NCBI GenBank assembly: GCA_028706165.1
Contig: JAQWBY010000002.1
Span: forward strand, 5,481 to 45,495
Direction of reading: 5' to 3'
Length of the DNA stretch: 40,015 nucleotides
Source of the DNA: Lentisphaeria bacterium
Lineage (GTDB): Bacteria; Verrucomicrobiota; Lentisphaeria; Oligosphaerales; Oligosphaeraceae
Shown: in pieces, positions 25,902-34,607 of the stretch
How positions within the stretch are numbered: the first letter of the stretch is position 1
How the letters are laid out: each line of letters begins with the position of its first letter
Made by a program: the position numbers and the translations under genes
Notes under the pieces: generated by a model
Told to the model about the DNA's origin: nothing
What the model saw: only the letters and a program-made list of their open reading frames with translations
Database searches by the model: none

Positions 25902-26814
25902 TGATCGAAAGAAAAATAACGCCGTACTTACTGGAAATGGCCCGCTATTTTCCGGTGGTGACCATCATGGGGCCCAGGCAGTCCGGCAAGACGACCTTGG
26001 CAAGAACCATATTTCCCAACCATGTGTATGTGAATTTGGAGGATAAGGCAGCACGTGAAATCGCCCTGAGTGACCCCAAGACGTTTTTTTTCTCTGTACA
26101 AAGCTCCGGTTATTGTCGACGAGATTCAACGGGTCCCGGACTTGCTGAGTACCATTCAAGTCCTTGCCGATGAAACTCGCGAAAAAGGTCGCTTCATATT
26201 GACCGGTTCTCATCAGCCAAAATTACATGCGGAGATTTCACAATCTCTTGCTGGGCGTACCGGCATTTTGCATTTGCTTCCGCTCTCAATTGAGGAACTC
26301 TCCAAGGCTGATGTTTCCCTGTCACGTGACGACTATCTTTTCAATGGCTTCATGCCTCGGTTGTATGACGAAAATATTCGGTAAACGGCTAATCAAGGCT
26401 CCCAAAATATTCTTCACTGATGTTGGTCTTGCCGCCTTTCTGCTCGGAATCGAAAGAGTGTCGCAAATTGCCCGCGACCCGCTTCTTGGCGGCTTGTTCG
26501 AAAATATGGTTGTTATGGAAGCACTGAAAGCTCGTTACAACGCAGGAAAACAACAACCGGAACTTTATTATTTCCGTGTGCAAGGGCGGAATGAAGTCGA
26601 TCTTATTCTGAACGATAATCGACAATTGACTCCGGTAGAAATCAAAGCTGGCATGACCTTCGATCCATCGTTTGCCAACGACCTCAGAAAATTTCTCACC
26701 TTTGCTAAAGATTGCGTCAATCCAACGGTTCTCTATGCCGGGGATACGACCGCGACCATTCATGGTGTGAAATTTGACAATTTTACAAACACCTGCCAGC
26801 TCTTTGGCACGTGA
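25902..26814 (+). pseudogene. Broken AAA ATPase (AAA_14/DUF4143) gene
   Basis: Begins MIERKITPYLLEMARYFPVV with Walker A GPRQSGKTTL (residues about 26-35), as in the AAA_14 plus DUF4143 family. Frame is lost at a run of eight T (26084-26091): seven T would restore KTFFSLYKAPVIVDEIQRVP, the Walker B region. The second frame continues through FILTGSHQPK to PRLYDENIR and stops at 26384. A third frame then gives FGKRLIKAPKIFFTDVGLAAFLLG, the DUF4143 nuclease-like tail (ELYYFRVQGRNEVDLI...PVEIKAG). The central part of the family, roughly 100 residues, is absent between the last two segments. So there are two lesions: a 1-bp insertion and an out-of-frame deletion. Its AT-rich composition relative to its neighbours suggests acquisition by transfer. 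Confidence 0.87.
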
Positions 26815-26820
26815 TTGCCG

Positions 26821-27666
26821 TCACCGGGGCAGCAGTTGTTGGCGGAGTTGTTTGAGCCAGGCGATGGCTTCGGCGACATCGCGTTGCTGTTCTGGTCCCA
26901 GTGGCAGTTCGCGTTCGATGATCAGCGGGCCGCGGAAGCCATGGCCGACCAGCTGCGCCAGGAGCTCGGCGAAGCGGGTGTCGCCCTTGCCCAAGGGCGT
27001 TTCCTTGCCCATTTGACCTGCCTGCTCGGGACGGCGGGCATCTTTGCAATGCACGACGGCAACGCGATCCGCGAGGAGGGTGAGGAAATCGGCTGGGTCG
27101 TCTTGGTTGTAGATCAGCAGGTTTGCCGGGTCGAAATTGACGCCGACGTTGTCCATGCCGATGTCATTGAAGGTCTGTTGCAGCTCATGGGCGCTTTCCG
27201 GGCCGGTTTCGAAGAGGAATCGCTGGCCATTTTCGTTGGCGAAGCGGGCGACTTGGCGCAGGTCGTCAATGAGCTGTTCGTACTCGTTGCTGTCGTTTGC
27301 GGGCATTTTGCCCACATGGCAGGTGATGAGGTCGATGTGGTGCCGGCGGGCCCAGAGCATCTGCCGGCAGGCAGACGCAATGCGGCTGGCGCGGGGTTGC
27401 GGCGGGGTCAGGCCGAAGCCGCTGCCGGCGGCCGTGAAGCGCTGAGCGGGGAAAGACAGGAACAGCGACACGGCTTTGATGGCATGGTCGGCGAGCAGGC
27501 GCATGAGCGCGGCACTGTTGTCGGCGCCTTGCGGGCCATGCAGCCAGTCTTCGCCGACGCGGGCGAGCTGGCAGCATTCGAGGCCGGCCTGACGTAGGAA
27601 TTGCAGGCGCTCAGGGGTGATGTCCGGCAGCCGCAAGAGAGTGCCGATGTTCAAGGCCTGTGGCAT
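26821..27666 (-). CDS. Sugar phosphate isomerase/epimerase (TIM barrel)
   Basis: 281 residues from ATG 27666 (MPQALNIGTLLRL), chosen over a far-upstream ATG because GGAG lies 10 nt before it and the extension lacks fold character. Barrel landmarks: LRQAGLECCQLA near 24, LITCHVGKMP near 115, RFLFETGPES near 147 (metal Glu), VGVNFDPANLLIY near 172 (metal Asp), VAVVHCKDAR near 198 and GPLIIERELP near 245 (metal Glu). It belongs to the same AP_endonuc_2-like superfamily as 22255-23124, but the two are not close relatives. Substrate unknown. Its 3' end is 6 bp from the ATPase pseudogene, which is convergent. Confidence 0.85.
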   Translation of the reverse strand: MPQALNIGTLLRLPDITPERLQFLRQAGLECCQLARVGEDWLHGPQGADNSAALMRLLADHAIKAVSLFLSFPAQRFTAAGSGFGLTPPQPRASRIASACRQMLWARRHHIDLITCHVGKMPANDSNEYEQLIDDLRQVARFANENGQRFLFETGPESAHELQQTFNDIGMDNVGVNFDPANLLIYNQDDPADFLTLLADRVAVVHCKDARRPEQAGQMGKETPLGKGDTRFAELLAQLVGHGFRGPLIIERELPLGPEQQRDVAEAIAWLKQLRQQLLPR

Positions 27667-27819
27667 GATCAGATGCTCCGTCGGTGTCAATGGGGGGACT
27701 TGGAGTGCTGGGCGCGGCACGCATGCCGCCTGGAGTGCTTGTGGGAGTGCTCGCCATACCGTGAAAGATAAAAGGCCATGTCCCACGTGCAACACGTGCA
27801 TGGCCGAGGGATGGCGGCA

Positions 27820-28902
27820 TCAAGACCTGAGGAATTTGAGATCTTCGGCACTGAGTTTGGATTCGAAGTCGGACTTGTTGGTGGCTTTCATGTAGGCCTC
27901 CATGCCGGAGATGCGTCCTTCCTTGAGCAGGGCCATGAGTTCGCTGTCCATGGTTCTCATGCCGCGGCCGCTGGACTGCTCAATGATACTGCGGATATTG
28001 GCAATGGCGCCCTCGCGGATGGTTGCCGGCAGCGCTTCGTGGCGGAGGAGGATTTCGTGGACGGCGACGCGGCCCTTGCCATCGGCAGTCCGGCAGAGCA
28101 GCTGTGAAATAACCGATGCGAGCGACTGGGAGAGCATGGCACGGATTTGCGGCTGCTGCTCGGCGGGGAAGGTGTCGATAATGCGGTCGACGGTCTTGGG
28201 CGCGTTGTTGGTGTGGAGGGTGCCGAAGACGAGCATGCCCATGGACGCACAGGTCAAAGCCAGGTTGATCGTCTCCAGGTCGCGCATTTCGCCGACGAGG
28301 ATGATGTCCGGGTCGGCGCGCATGGCGCCGCGCAGAGCGACGCTGAAGGCCGTGGTGTCGGCACCGACTTCGCGCTGGACGATGATGGATTTTTTGTTTG
28401 GGTGGACGAATTCGATCGGGTCTTCGATGGTGATAATGTGCCTGGCCTGGGTATTGTTGATGTAGTCGATCATGGCGGCCAGGGTTGTGGATTTGCCGCT
28501 GCCGGTCGGGCCAGTCACCAGCACGAGACCGCGCGTGTACTGACAGACTTCGTGGAGGACGGGCGGCAGATGCAGTTCCTCAATGGTCTTGATGCGAGTC
28601 GGAATGATACGCAGAATGGCGCCCGGGCCGAAGTGATTGAAGAGGTAGTTGACGCGGAAACGAGCCAAGCCGGGAATCTCGTAGGCGAAGTCCTGGTCGA
28701 GGTTTTCCTTGTACCAGTCCCATTTGGCATCGGTGGCGATTTCGTGGAGAATGTCCTCCATTTCCTCGGGACTGATGGCAGGAAAATCCAGTGGCGTGAG
28801 TTCGCCGTGGATACGGGTTTTGGGTGGCAGAGTGGAGCAGAGGTGCAGGTCTGAGCCGCCCTTGCCGACCATATCACGCAGGAAGTCATCAATTCTGGCC
28901 AT
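27820..28902 (-). CDS. PilT/PilU-type twitching motility ATPase
   Basis: 360 residues. Hexameric ATPase that powers pilus retraction at the inner membrane. The PAS-like N-domain (DDFLRDMVGKGGSDLHL...PKTRIHGEL) precedes the RecA-like core: Walker A GPTGSGKSTT at about 131-140, Asp box ITIEDPIEF near 159, Walker B DPDIILVGEMRD near 198-208 and His box GTLHTNNA with His230. The canonical AIRNLIREGK motif of PilT is not present; ALPATIREGAIANIRSIIEQ stands there, closer to PilU-like proteins. The start is ATG 28902, since AAGGA is 7 nt upstream of it but only 1 nt from the ATG at 28908. It follows a second PilT-family gene by 95 bp, probably as one operon. No pilin or assembly genes are in the window. 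Confidence 0.9.
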   Translation of the reverse strand: MARIDDFLRDMVGKGGSDLHLCSTLPPKTRIHGELTPLDFPAISPEEMEDILHEIATDAKWDWYKENLDQDFAYEIPGLARFRVNYLFNHFGPGAILRIIPTRIKTIEELHLPPVLHEVCQYTRGLVLVTGPTGSGKSTTLAAMIDYINNTQARHIITIEDPIEFVHPNKKSIIVQREVGADTTAFSVALRGAMRADPDIILVGEMRDLETINLALTCASMGMLVFGTLHTNNAPKTVDRIIDTFPAEQQPQIRAMLSQSLASVISQLLCRTADGKGRVAVHEILLRHEALPATIREGAIANIRSIIEQSSGRGMRTMDSELMALLKEGRISGMEAYMKATNKSDFESKLSAEDLKFLRS

Positions 28903-28997
28903 GAGCATGTCCTTCTATCGTTAAGCTGAATCGCGGGTTGTGCTGTTTGTAGTGGGGGCAAGTGAACGATGGCGTGCCGCCGCGGGAACGCCGCCGG

Positions 28998-30605
28998 CTA
29001 GAACCACTTCCGTTTCTGATTGCTGCCGGTAGCGGCGGCCGCTGCGGTGGCTTCGGCTTTCCGGGTGCCCATGCGTTGCGCTTCGAAGACCTGCATTTCG
29101 CGGATAAGCTCCTGGTTCTTCACGTAGGGGATGGTCTGGTCGTAGCTGCGGACGCCAGCCTTGAAGAGGTCGACGTGGCTTTGCTCCATGGTGCTCATGC
29201 CGATGTTGCGGCCGGTCTGGAGGGTCGAGTCGATCTGGAAGGTCTTGCCTTCGCGAATCAGATTAGAGATGGCCAGGGTGCCCAGCATGATCTCGGCGCC
29301 CATGACCACGCCGTCGCCATTGATGTTGGTATAGAGCTGTTGACAAATGACGCCCTTGAGACTTTCGGCGACCATCGCGCGGATCTGCGCCTGCTGATTG
29401 TAGGGGAAGACGTCGAGAATGCGGTTCATGGTGTCAGCGGCGCTGCTGGTGTTGAGAGTGCCGATGACCAAGTGGCCGGTCTCAGAGGAGTGGATGGCCA
29501 TCTCGATGGTTTCCAGGTCGCGCATTTCGCCGATGACGATGACGTCGGGGTCTTCGCGGAGGGCCGCGCGCAGGGCGTTGCCGAAGGAGCGTGTGTGGCT
29601 ATTCAACTCGCGCTGGGTGACGTTGCAGCCCTTGGGATGATGGATGATCTCAATAGGGTCTTCGACACTGATGATGTGGTCTTTGCGGTTGCGGTTGACG
29701 TAGTCGACCAGCGCGGCGAGAGTAGTCGACTTGCCGCAGCCAGCAGGCCCGGTGACCAGAATTAGCCCCTGGTTGTTTGTGGTCAGCTTTTCCACAATTT
29801 CGGGATTCTTGAAGCCGAGATCGCGGATGGAGCGCACGGTCGAGTCGATGATGCGGTAGGCGCCCGCCACGCCCAAGCGCTGCTTGAGCAGATTAGTGCG
29901 GTAGCGATCTTGGAGGGTGATGCTGTAGCTGTAGTCCAGATCATGGTTGGCAATGAACTCTTCGCGCTGTTCTTCTGTCAACGGCGCTAAATTCAGGCGT
30001 TCGGAGGCCTCCTGCGAGAGGATATTCTGCCCAGGAACGTACACGACTTCCTTGTAGCGACGGACGAAGGGGTAGGCGCCAGCCGAGAGGTGGACGTCAC
30101 TGCATTTTTCTTGGCGCGCTCGGTGCAGAAAGTCGTTGAGGAGATTTTTGGCCTGCGGGTAATCCAAGCCGGCGGCTTCATTGAGGTCTGGCCAGCCCTG
30201 TAGCCAAGACGGTGCGTTGGCGGGGGACAGCGGCGCGGCATTGGAAATTGCCGTGGGACTGGCGGGGGGCGCCGTGGGGGGAGTGGGGGGAGTGGGGCGA
30301 GTGGTCGGCGCGGCCGGAGCCCTTGGCGTCAGGGGGGCGCTGCTAGGCGAGAAGATGCTGCGGCTGGGGAAACCGAACACGTCGGCTTCCTGTTTGCTCA
30401 TGTCTTTGAGTTCGTTGAGCCGGTCGATGTTCGCGCAGAGCTCATTATCGTGAGCGACTTGGATAATGAGGTCGACAGTCGGCGTCAGGTCTTCCCCCTC
30501 TATCGCATCCAGGACGGCGGTGCAGTCTTCGGCACTGAGTAATTTTTCTGAAACAACGTGATAGCAAAACCAGTCAATGTGCTTGGTGATATTTTTCTCG
30601 TTCAT
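28998..30605 (-). CDS. PilT-family ATPase with N-terminal extension and altered His box
   Basis: 535 residues. Residues 1-75 form an extra helical domain (ITKHIDWFCYHVVSEKLLS...), 83-130 a Pro/Ala/Thr linker, and the PilT-like domain starts near 145 (LLNDFLHRARQEKCSDVHLSAG). Walker A is GPAGCGKSTT at about 286-295, Asp box ISVEDPIEI near 313, Walker B DPDVIVIGEMRD near 353-363. The His box reads GTLNTSSA: the usual His is Asn385. SNLIREGKTFQIDSTLQTG keeps the PilT LIREGK motif. The linked PilT-like gene has the complementary pattern, so the two may form a heteromeric or two-motor system like PilT/PilU. ATG 30605 has GAGG about 7 nt upstream. TTTAAA-16-TATTCT upstream on the minus strand is a weak promoter candidate. 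Confidence 0.88.
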   Translation of the reverse strand: MNEKNITKHIDWFCYHVVSEKLLSAEDCTAVLDAIEGEDLTPTVDLIIQVAHDNELCANIDRLNELKDMSKQEADVFGFPSRSIFSPSSAPLTPRAPAAPTTRPTPPTPPTAPPASPTAISNAAPLSPANAPSWLQGWPDLNEAAGLDYPQAKNLLNDFLHRARQEKCSDVHLSAGAYPFVRRYKEVVYVPGQNILSQEASERLNLAPLTEEQREEFIANHDLDYSYSITLQDRYRTNLLKQRLGVAGAYRIIDSTVRSIRDLGFKNPEIVEKLTTNNQGLILVTGPAGCGKSTTLAALVDYVNRNRKDHIISVEDPIEIIHHPKGCNVTQRELNSHTRSFGNALRAALREDPDVIVIGEMRDLETIEMAIHSSETGHLVIGTLNTSSAADTMNRILDVFPYNQQAQIRAMVAESLKGVICQQLYTNINGDGVVMGAEIMLGTLAISNLIREGKTFQIDSTLQTGRNIGMSTMEQSHVDLFKAGVRSYDQTIPYVKNQELIREMQVFEAQRMGTRKAEATAAAAATGSNQKRKWF

Positions 30606-30706
30606 CAAAGACCTCAGTAGATGTGATTGGAGGAAAAAGAGCCTAAGTAGAATAGCCCCGAAAAGGCAAATTTAAATGTGATTTAGTAGAAAATGAAAAG
30701 GTTGAT

Positions 30707-31141
30707 GTAGGCGGTCACCCAGTGATAATGGCGGCCAGTAATGTAACTATCCGGCACGATGGGATGCAACGTGTCTTGCCAATGTGGCGCCCTCCGGGCG
30801 CAATTCTAACTTGTTATCATACCCCAGGTTGCGGCGCCCTCCGGGCGCCTCACTTGGGGGTATGCATGGTACGGCCCTCCGGGCCGAACTTGGCCGACCT
30901 GCATTTGAGTGCCGCGAAGCGGCAGAAGCGCTGAAAGCGCGAAACAGTCCAGCCCAGGGCAAGCAGCGCCGAAGGCGCGCGCCGCCCTGGGTAACGCGCC
31001 ATTTTTGTTCGTGTTCCTCGGCCTCTTTGGCCCCAGTCGGCGAAGCTGACTGGAGCCAAAGAGGCAATGGAACTCACTTGCTTACCTGGGATTGACATCG
31101 GTGGCAGGTTTGGCCGCCATTATCACTGGGTGACCGATTAC
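30707..31141. mobile_element. MITE-like element with 30-bp terminal inverted repeats and 8-bp target duplication
   Basis: Ends are 30-bp inverted repeats (left GTAGGCGGTCACCCAGTGAT..., right the complement with GTAATCGG) with 3 mismatches. AGGTTGAT flanks both sides exactly (30699-30706 and 31142-31149), the mark of transposition. The interior has two modules: a left one with GGCGCCCTCCGGGCGC-type palindromes (30786-30895) also present in the 39527 element, and the core (30911-31075) shared with 39223, 37545, 10368 and 7465. No protein is encoded; small frames here are shadows. It fills most of the gap 30606-31327. Confidence 0.85.
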
Positions 31142-31327
31142 AGGTTGATTTTCTCCCGTCTGGCGGGGAAAACGCCCATGTCGTCTTATATTTGGAGCTG
31201 CGGTGGTGGCCTGTGGCGCTGCTGTCGGTGCTTGGTTGGTTGTTGAGCTGGCGCGTGGCGACGTGCGCATTGAGGTCTGTCATCTGCAGTCCTAAGCGGG
31301 TTGCAGCAAAGGGAATACAGGTGTTTC

Positions 31328-32017
31328 ATGCCTTCACAGAATGAATTATGGTATGCGGCTCGGATGACTCGGGTGGTGTATCGGCCGCCGCGTCTGCTGG
31401 AGACCTTTGGCGAAACCGTTGTGCAGTACTATGTGTTGTCCGAGGTCCCTGACGTGGACGAGAAGGTCCGCATGCGCCGGGGCGTGGTTCGTTCCGCCAG
31501 GCCGCGTGTCATCACGCCCCATTATTTCCTCCATGAGGCTTTGGACAATTTTGGGGAGGACGCCCGGCGCTACTTTGGGGATGTGTTGAGCCGCAAGGAC
31601 AGCATGCGCATTGTGCAATACGGCCTGCGTTTCGAGAAGGAGGAGCATAACGAAGAGCTGCTCGGTGGCATGGTTGATGATATCGCCGAGCAGGTCGCCA
31701 AAGACGCCCAGGACAATTTGCGGGAGTTGCGCGGGGTCATGGTTGGGCCAGACCCGTTCTGGGAAGTGTCTCTGCTTGTTTTCCTCAATGAGCTGGTGAA
31801 TCGCTCCGGTCCGCGCAATGCCCGGGAACTAGCCGCACGCGGCCTGCTGGACCTCGAGGGCGGCGTGCCTTGGGCAGTGCGTAATGAGATTCGCGACGAT
31901 TTTGCCGCCGTGGACAGCCGGGATAAGGCCGAGGCCCTCGGCAAAAAACTGCGTGACTACGGCGTTTTTGATGAATACGAGGATCGCTTCTTCGATCTCT
32001 ACCAGAAATACCGTTGA
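31328..32017 (+). CDS. Conserved hypothetical protein
   Basis: 229 residues from ATG 31328 (MPSQNELWYAARMTRVVYRP). I do not recognise the family. It is soluble, acidic and basic in equal measure, with no signal peptide or membrane segment. The N-terminal 60 residues read like a small beta domain (TRVVYRPPRLLETFGETVVQYYVLSEV). The middle (about 85-150) is helical and strongly charged (GLRFEKEEHNEELLGGMVDDIAEQVAKDAQDNLRELRG), and the C-terminus is helical (KAEALGKKLRDYGVFDEYEDRFFDLYQKYR). Codon use matches its neighbours. It is convergent with pgm, 38 bp away. The upstream 31142-31327 region has TATATT at 31187-31192 but no matching -35. Confidence 0.75.
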   Translation: MPSQNELWYAARMTRVVYRPPRLLETFGETVVQYYVLSEVPDVDEKVRMRRGVVRSARPRVITPHYFLHEALDNFGEDARRYFGDVLSRKDSMRIVQYGLRFEKEEHNEELLGGMVDDIAEQVAKDAQDNLRELRGVMVGPDPFWEVSLLVFLNELVNRSGPRNARELAARGLLDLEGGVPWAVRNEIRDDFAAVDSRDKAEALGKKLRDYGVFDEYEDRFFDLYQKYR

Positions 32018-32055
32018 CGCCCGGTTGACGCGTGCAGGCCAGCCGGGCTGACCAA

Positions 32056-33681
32056 TCAGTCGATAAGCGCAGCGGCTTCCTCCTGCAATTGCTTGAGGTG
32101 CTTGGCGCTGATGGTGCTTTCGGCGTAGACTTTCATGGTATTTTCGGTCCCGGATGGACGGATAGCGACCCAGCCGTGCGCCGTGCACAGCTTCAGGCCG
32201 CCGATATCGGCCTGATTGCCGGCGGCGCGGGTGAGTTTGGCGGTGATGGGGTCGCCGCCAAGGGTTGTTGCCGTGATGTCCTCGGGTTTGCGGGCGGCGA
32301 GGCGCGCCTTCTGTTCGGGGGTGGCGCGTGAGTCGATGCGGCCGTAGAACGTCTCACCGAATTCGGCGACGAGGTTCTGGTAATGCTCAGCGGGGTCACG
32401 GCCGGTGACGGCGGTGATCTCGGCGGCCAGGAGGGCGAGGATGAAGCCGTCCTTGTCGGTCGTCCATACTTGGCCATTTTTGCGCAGGAAGCTGGCGCCG
32501 GCGCTTTCTTCGCCGCCGAAGCCCAGCGACGAGTCAAGCAGGCCGCTGACGAACCATTTGAAGCCCACGGGCACTTCCACCAGTCGGCGGTCGAGTTTCG
32601 CGGCTACCTTGTCAATCATGCAGCTGCTGACGATGGATTTGCCGACTCCGGCCTGCCGGGGCCACGCGGTGCGGGTGCTGAAGAGATACTGGATGGCGAC
32701 GGCCAAGTAGTGATTGGGATTCATCAGGCCGGCGCTGGGGGTGACAATGCCGTGGCGGTCGAAATCGGGGTCATTGCCAAAGGCGATGTCGTAGTCGTTG
32801 CGCAGGCGGATGAGGCCGCCCATGGCGAAGGCCGACGAGCAGTCCATGCGGATGCGGCCGTCGTGATCCAGGCGCATGAAACGGAAACTGGGGTCGGCAT
32901 GGCCGTTAATGATGGTGATGTCAAGGCCGTAATGCTCGGCGATGGCGCGCCAGTAGTTGATGCCGGCGCCACCCAGCGCGTCGGCGCCGATGCGGATGCC
33001 GGCGCGGCGAATGGCGTTCATGTCGATGATGGCGTCGAGATCGGCGATGTAGGGAGTGCGATAGTCGTGCTCCTGGACGCAATCGGCAGCCAGGGCCTGG
33101 GCGAGCCCGACGCGCTTGACGTCGGCGTTGCCGTTTTTCAGATAGACATTGGCGGTGCTGGCGATCCATTTGGTCATGTCCGATTCAGCGGGGCCGCCGT
33201 GGGTGGGGTTGTATTTGATGCCGCCGTCTTCGGGCGGGTTATGCGACGGGGTGATGACAATACCGTCAGCGAGGCCCTCTTTGCGGCCGCGGTTGTAGCC
33301 GAGAATGGTGTGCGACACCACCGGCGTCGGCGTGAAGTCGTGATCGCGGGCGATGCGGGTGTGGATGCCATTGGCGGCCAGCACGCAAAGAGCGCTGCTG
33401 TGTGCCGGTTCGGAGAGCGCGTGGGTGTCCATGCCCAAAAAAAGCGGCCCGTCAATGCCGGCTTGCCGCCGGTAATCGCACACCGCCTGGGTGATTGCCA
33501 AGATGTGACTTTCGGTGAAGCTGCCGTTGAGGGAGCTGCCGCGGTGGCCCGAGGTACCGAACACGACGCGTTGTTCCGGCTGCTCATAATCAGGCTGGGT
33601 GGCGTAGTACAAGGATACCAGGCGAGGAAGATTGACCAGCATGTCGGGGGGGACGGGCTTGCCGGCTAAGTTGTGATGCAT
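32056..33681 (-). CDS. pgm: Phosphoglucomutase (alpha-D-glucose specific)
   Basis: Interconverts glucose-1-phosphate and glucose-6-phosphate for glycogen, sugar-nucleotide and glycolytic metabolism. 541 residues, matching the 546 of E. coli Pgm. Motifs in order: [12 protein letters not shown] near 40, [13 protein letters not shown] near 80, the phosphoserine loop [20 protein letters not shown] near 140-159 (Ser is the phosphoryl carrier), metal loop [11 protein letters not shown] near 300, sugar loop [12 protein letters not shown] near 387, and phosphate loop [20 protein letters not shown] near 510. ATG 33681 has AGGAG 10 nt upstream. It appears monocistronic. A long open frame on the opposite strand (32383-33669) is a shadow. 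Confidence 0.95.
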   Translation of the reverse strand: MHHNLAGKPVPPDMLVNLPRLVSLYYATQPDYEQPEQRVVFGTSGHRGSSLNGSFTESHILAITQAVCDYRRQAGIDGPLFLGMDTHALSEPAHSSALCVLAANGIHTRIARDHDFTPTPVVSHTILGYNRGRKEGLADGIVITPSHNPPEDGGIKYNPTHGGPAESDMTKWIASTANVYLKNGNADVKRVGLAQALAADCVQEHDYRTPYIADLDAIIDMNAIRRAGIRIGADALGGAGINYWRAIAEHYGLDITIINGHADPSFRFMRLDHDGRIRMDCSSAFAMGGLIRLRNDYDIAFGNDPDFDRHGIVTPSAGLMNPNHYLAVAIQYLFSTRTAWPRQAGVGKSIVSSCMIDKVAAKLDRRLVEVPVGFKWFVSGLLDSSLGFGGEESAGASFLRKNGQVWTTDKDGFILALLAAEITAVTGRDPAEHYQNLVAEFGETFYGRIDSRATPEQKARLAARKPEDITATTLGGDPITAKLTRAAGNQADIGGLKLCTAHGWVAIRPSGTENTMKVYAESTISAKHLKQLQEEAAALID

Positions 33682-33834
33682 GGATCGCGTGCTCCTGTGA
33701 TCAATAATGGCTCGATGATGATGAAAGATGCTTACTCGCGTCGTTAATGTAGTGGCCCTCCGCCGGCTGACAACGCGCGGTGTTTGCGAATGGGCGTTGG
33801 ATACGCTCCGTCAAGGCCGGAAACATGCTGACGC

Positions 33835-33911
33835 CGATGCGTCTATTCAGAACTAGCCCAATTAATCTGTGAATAATATGGCGGCCATTTTTTGTGCTGG
33901 AAGACGCATCG
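33835..33911. other. Nested inverted repeat in an AT-rich gap
   Basis: CGATGCGTCT (33835-33844) and AGACGCATCG (33902-33911) are perfect 10-bp arms; inside, TATTCA (33844-33849) faces TGAATA (33870-33875). A second small hairpin is CTGAAAT/ATTTCAG (34069-34090). The gap 33682-34242 has no gene; its composition is more AT-rich than elsewhere. It could hold a small RNA or regulatory sites for the small gene at 34243. Confidence 0.35.
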
Positions 33912-34242
33912 CCGGCCTATCTCAGGACGCAGATAGATTGTTTTATAACGATGACCAGATTGATACGCTCTAAGCCATTTTGGTAGTCTGTTTTTGGCAA
34001 CACCGGCGTGTCGAAGTTATGATCTGGGCAGGGGGTAATTGGGCTGCCTAGTCGGTATTCGCTGATTACTGAAATGGATGTCGATTTCAGCTAGTGGCTT
34101 GCATCTTGTAAATCCGTTGTTATTTTTTTGAGGTATTGCAGAGATAATTTACTCTTCTCATGTATATTTAGCCTGTTGGCAATTGTGGAAGTGATAGGAA
34201 AAAATAGTAGCCACGAGCGAAAACAAAAAGGGTGCAAAAAAC

Positions 34243-34503
34243 ATGAACGAAGATCGCAAAACCAGCATTAGCGAAGGCCGTAAACGTGCCAAGGAACAGC
34301 GCGAAGCAGCCGAACAGCTTTTCGAACAGTGCGGCGGCATGCTGATCTCCTGGAAGTTCTGGAAAAAAGTTGACGCCGCGACGCGCGAAGAGATCGTCAA
34401 GGCCATCAAGAAAGCCAACAAGGCCGTCATTGATGCAGATATTCGCGCCGCGGAAGCGAAGCTGGCGGCCCTGCGCGCCGCCAAGGACGAAGTCGACGCC
34501 TGA
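34243..34503 (+). CDS. Small, highly charged protein
   Basis: 86 residues (MNEDRKTSISEGRKRAKEQR...). No known family recognised. Nearly all-helical by composition: residues 1-28 very basic and acidic, a short hydrophobic/aromatic patch GGMLISWKFWKKV near 31-43, then an Ala/Lys/Glu helix (EEIVKAIKKANKAVIDADIRAAEAKLAALRAAKDEVDA). AAGGG lies about 11 nt before the ATG. A long AT-rich upstream region and a strong terminator 33 bp downstream mark it as its own transcription unit, perhaps well expressed. It could be a nucleic-acid-binding or ribosome-associated small protein, but this is a guess from charge only. Confidence 0.75.
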   Translation: MNEDRKTSISEGRKRAKEQREAAEQLFEQCGGMLISWKFWKKVDAATREEIVKAIKKANKAVIDADIRAAEAKLAALRAAKDEVDA

Positions 34504-34535
34504 TAGGCTTAGTTCGTTCAGCAAAGAACCCGATT

Positions 34536-34574
34536 AAAGCCGCCGTGGTATAAACGCCACGGCGGCTTTGCTTT
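34536..34574. terminator. Intrinsic terminator between convergent genes
   Basis: A 13-bp perfect stem (AAAGCCGCCGTGG with CCACGGCGGCTTT, 34536-34569), 8-nt loop, followed by TTTGCTTTG on the plus strand and flanked by TTAAAG on the other side. It probably also serves the minus-strand purO unit ending at 34608. Confidence 0.85.
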
Positions 34575-34607
34575 GCGGGTGAAGCGATGTATGGACGCCG
34601 CTGATGT

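Noticed and set aside
30722-31098. Several small frames on both strands over the 30707 element, also seen at 7465, 10368, 37901 and 39223
   Set aside because: They repeat similar peptides (RAFSASAASRR, WTVSRFQRFCRF) because the palindromic core is repeated; they lack ribosome binding sites and change frame among copies.
32383-33669. Open frame of 428 codons on the plus strand
   Set aside because: Antisense shadow of pgm, whose motifs are complete on the minus strand.
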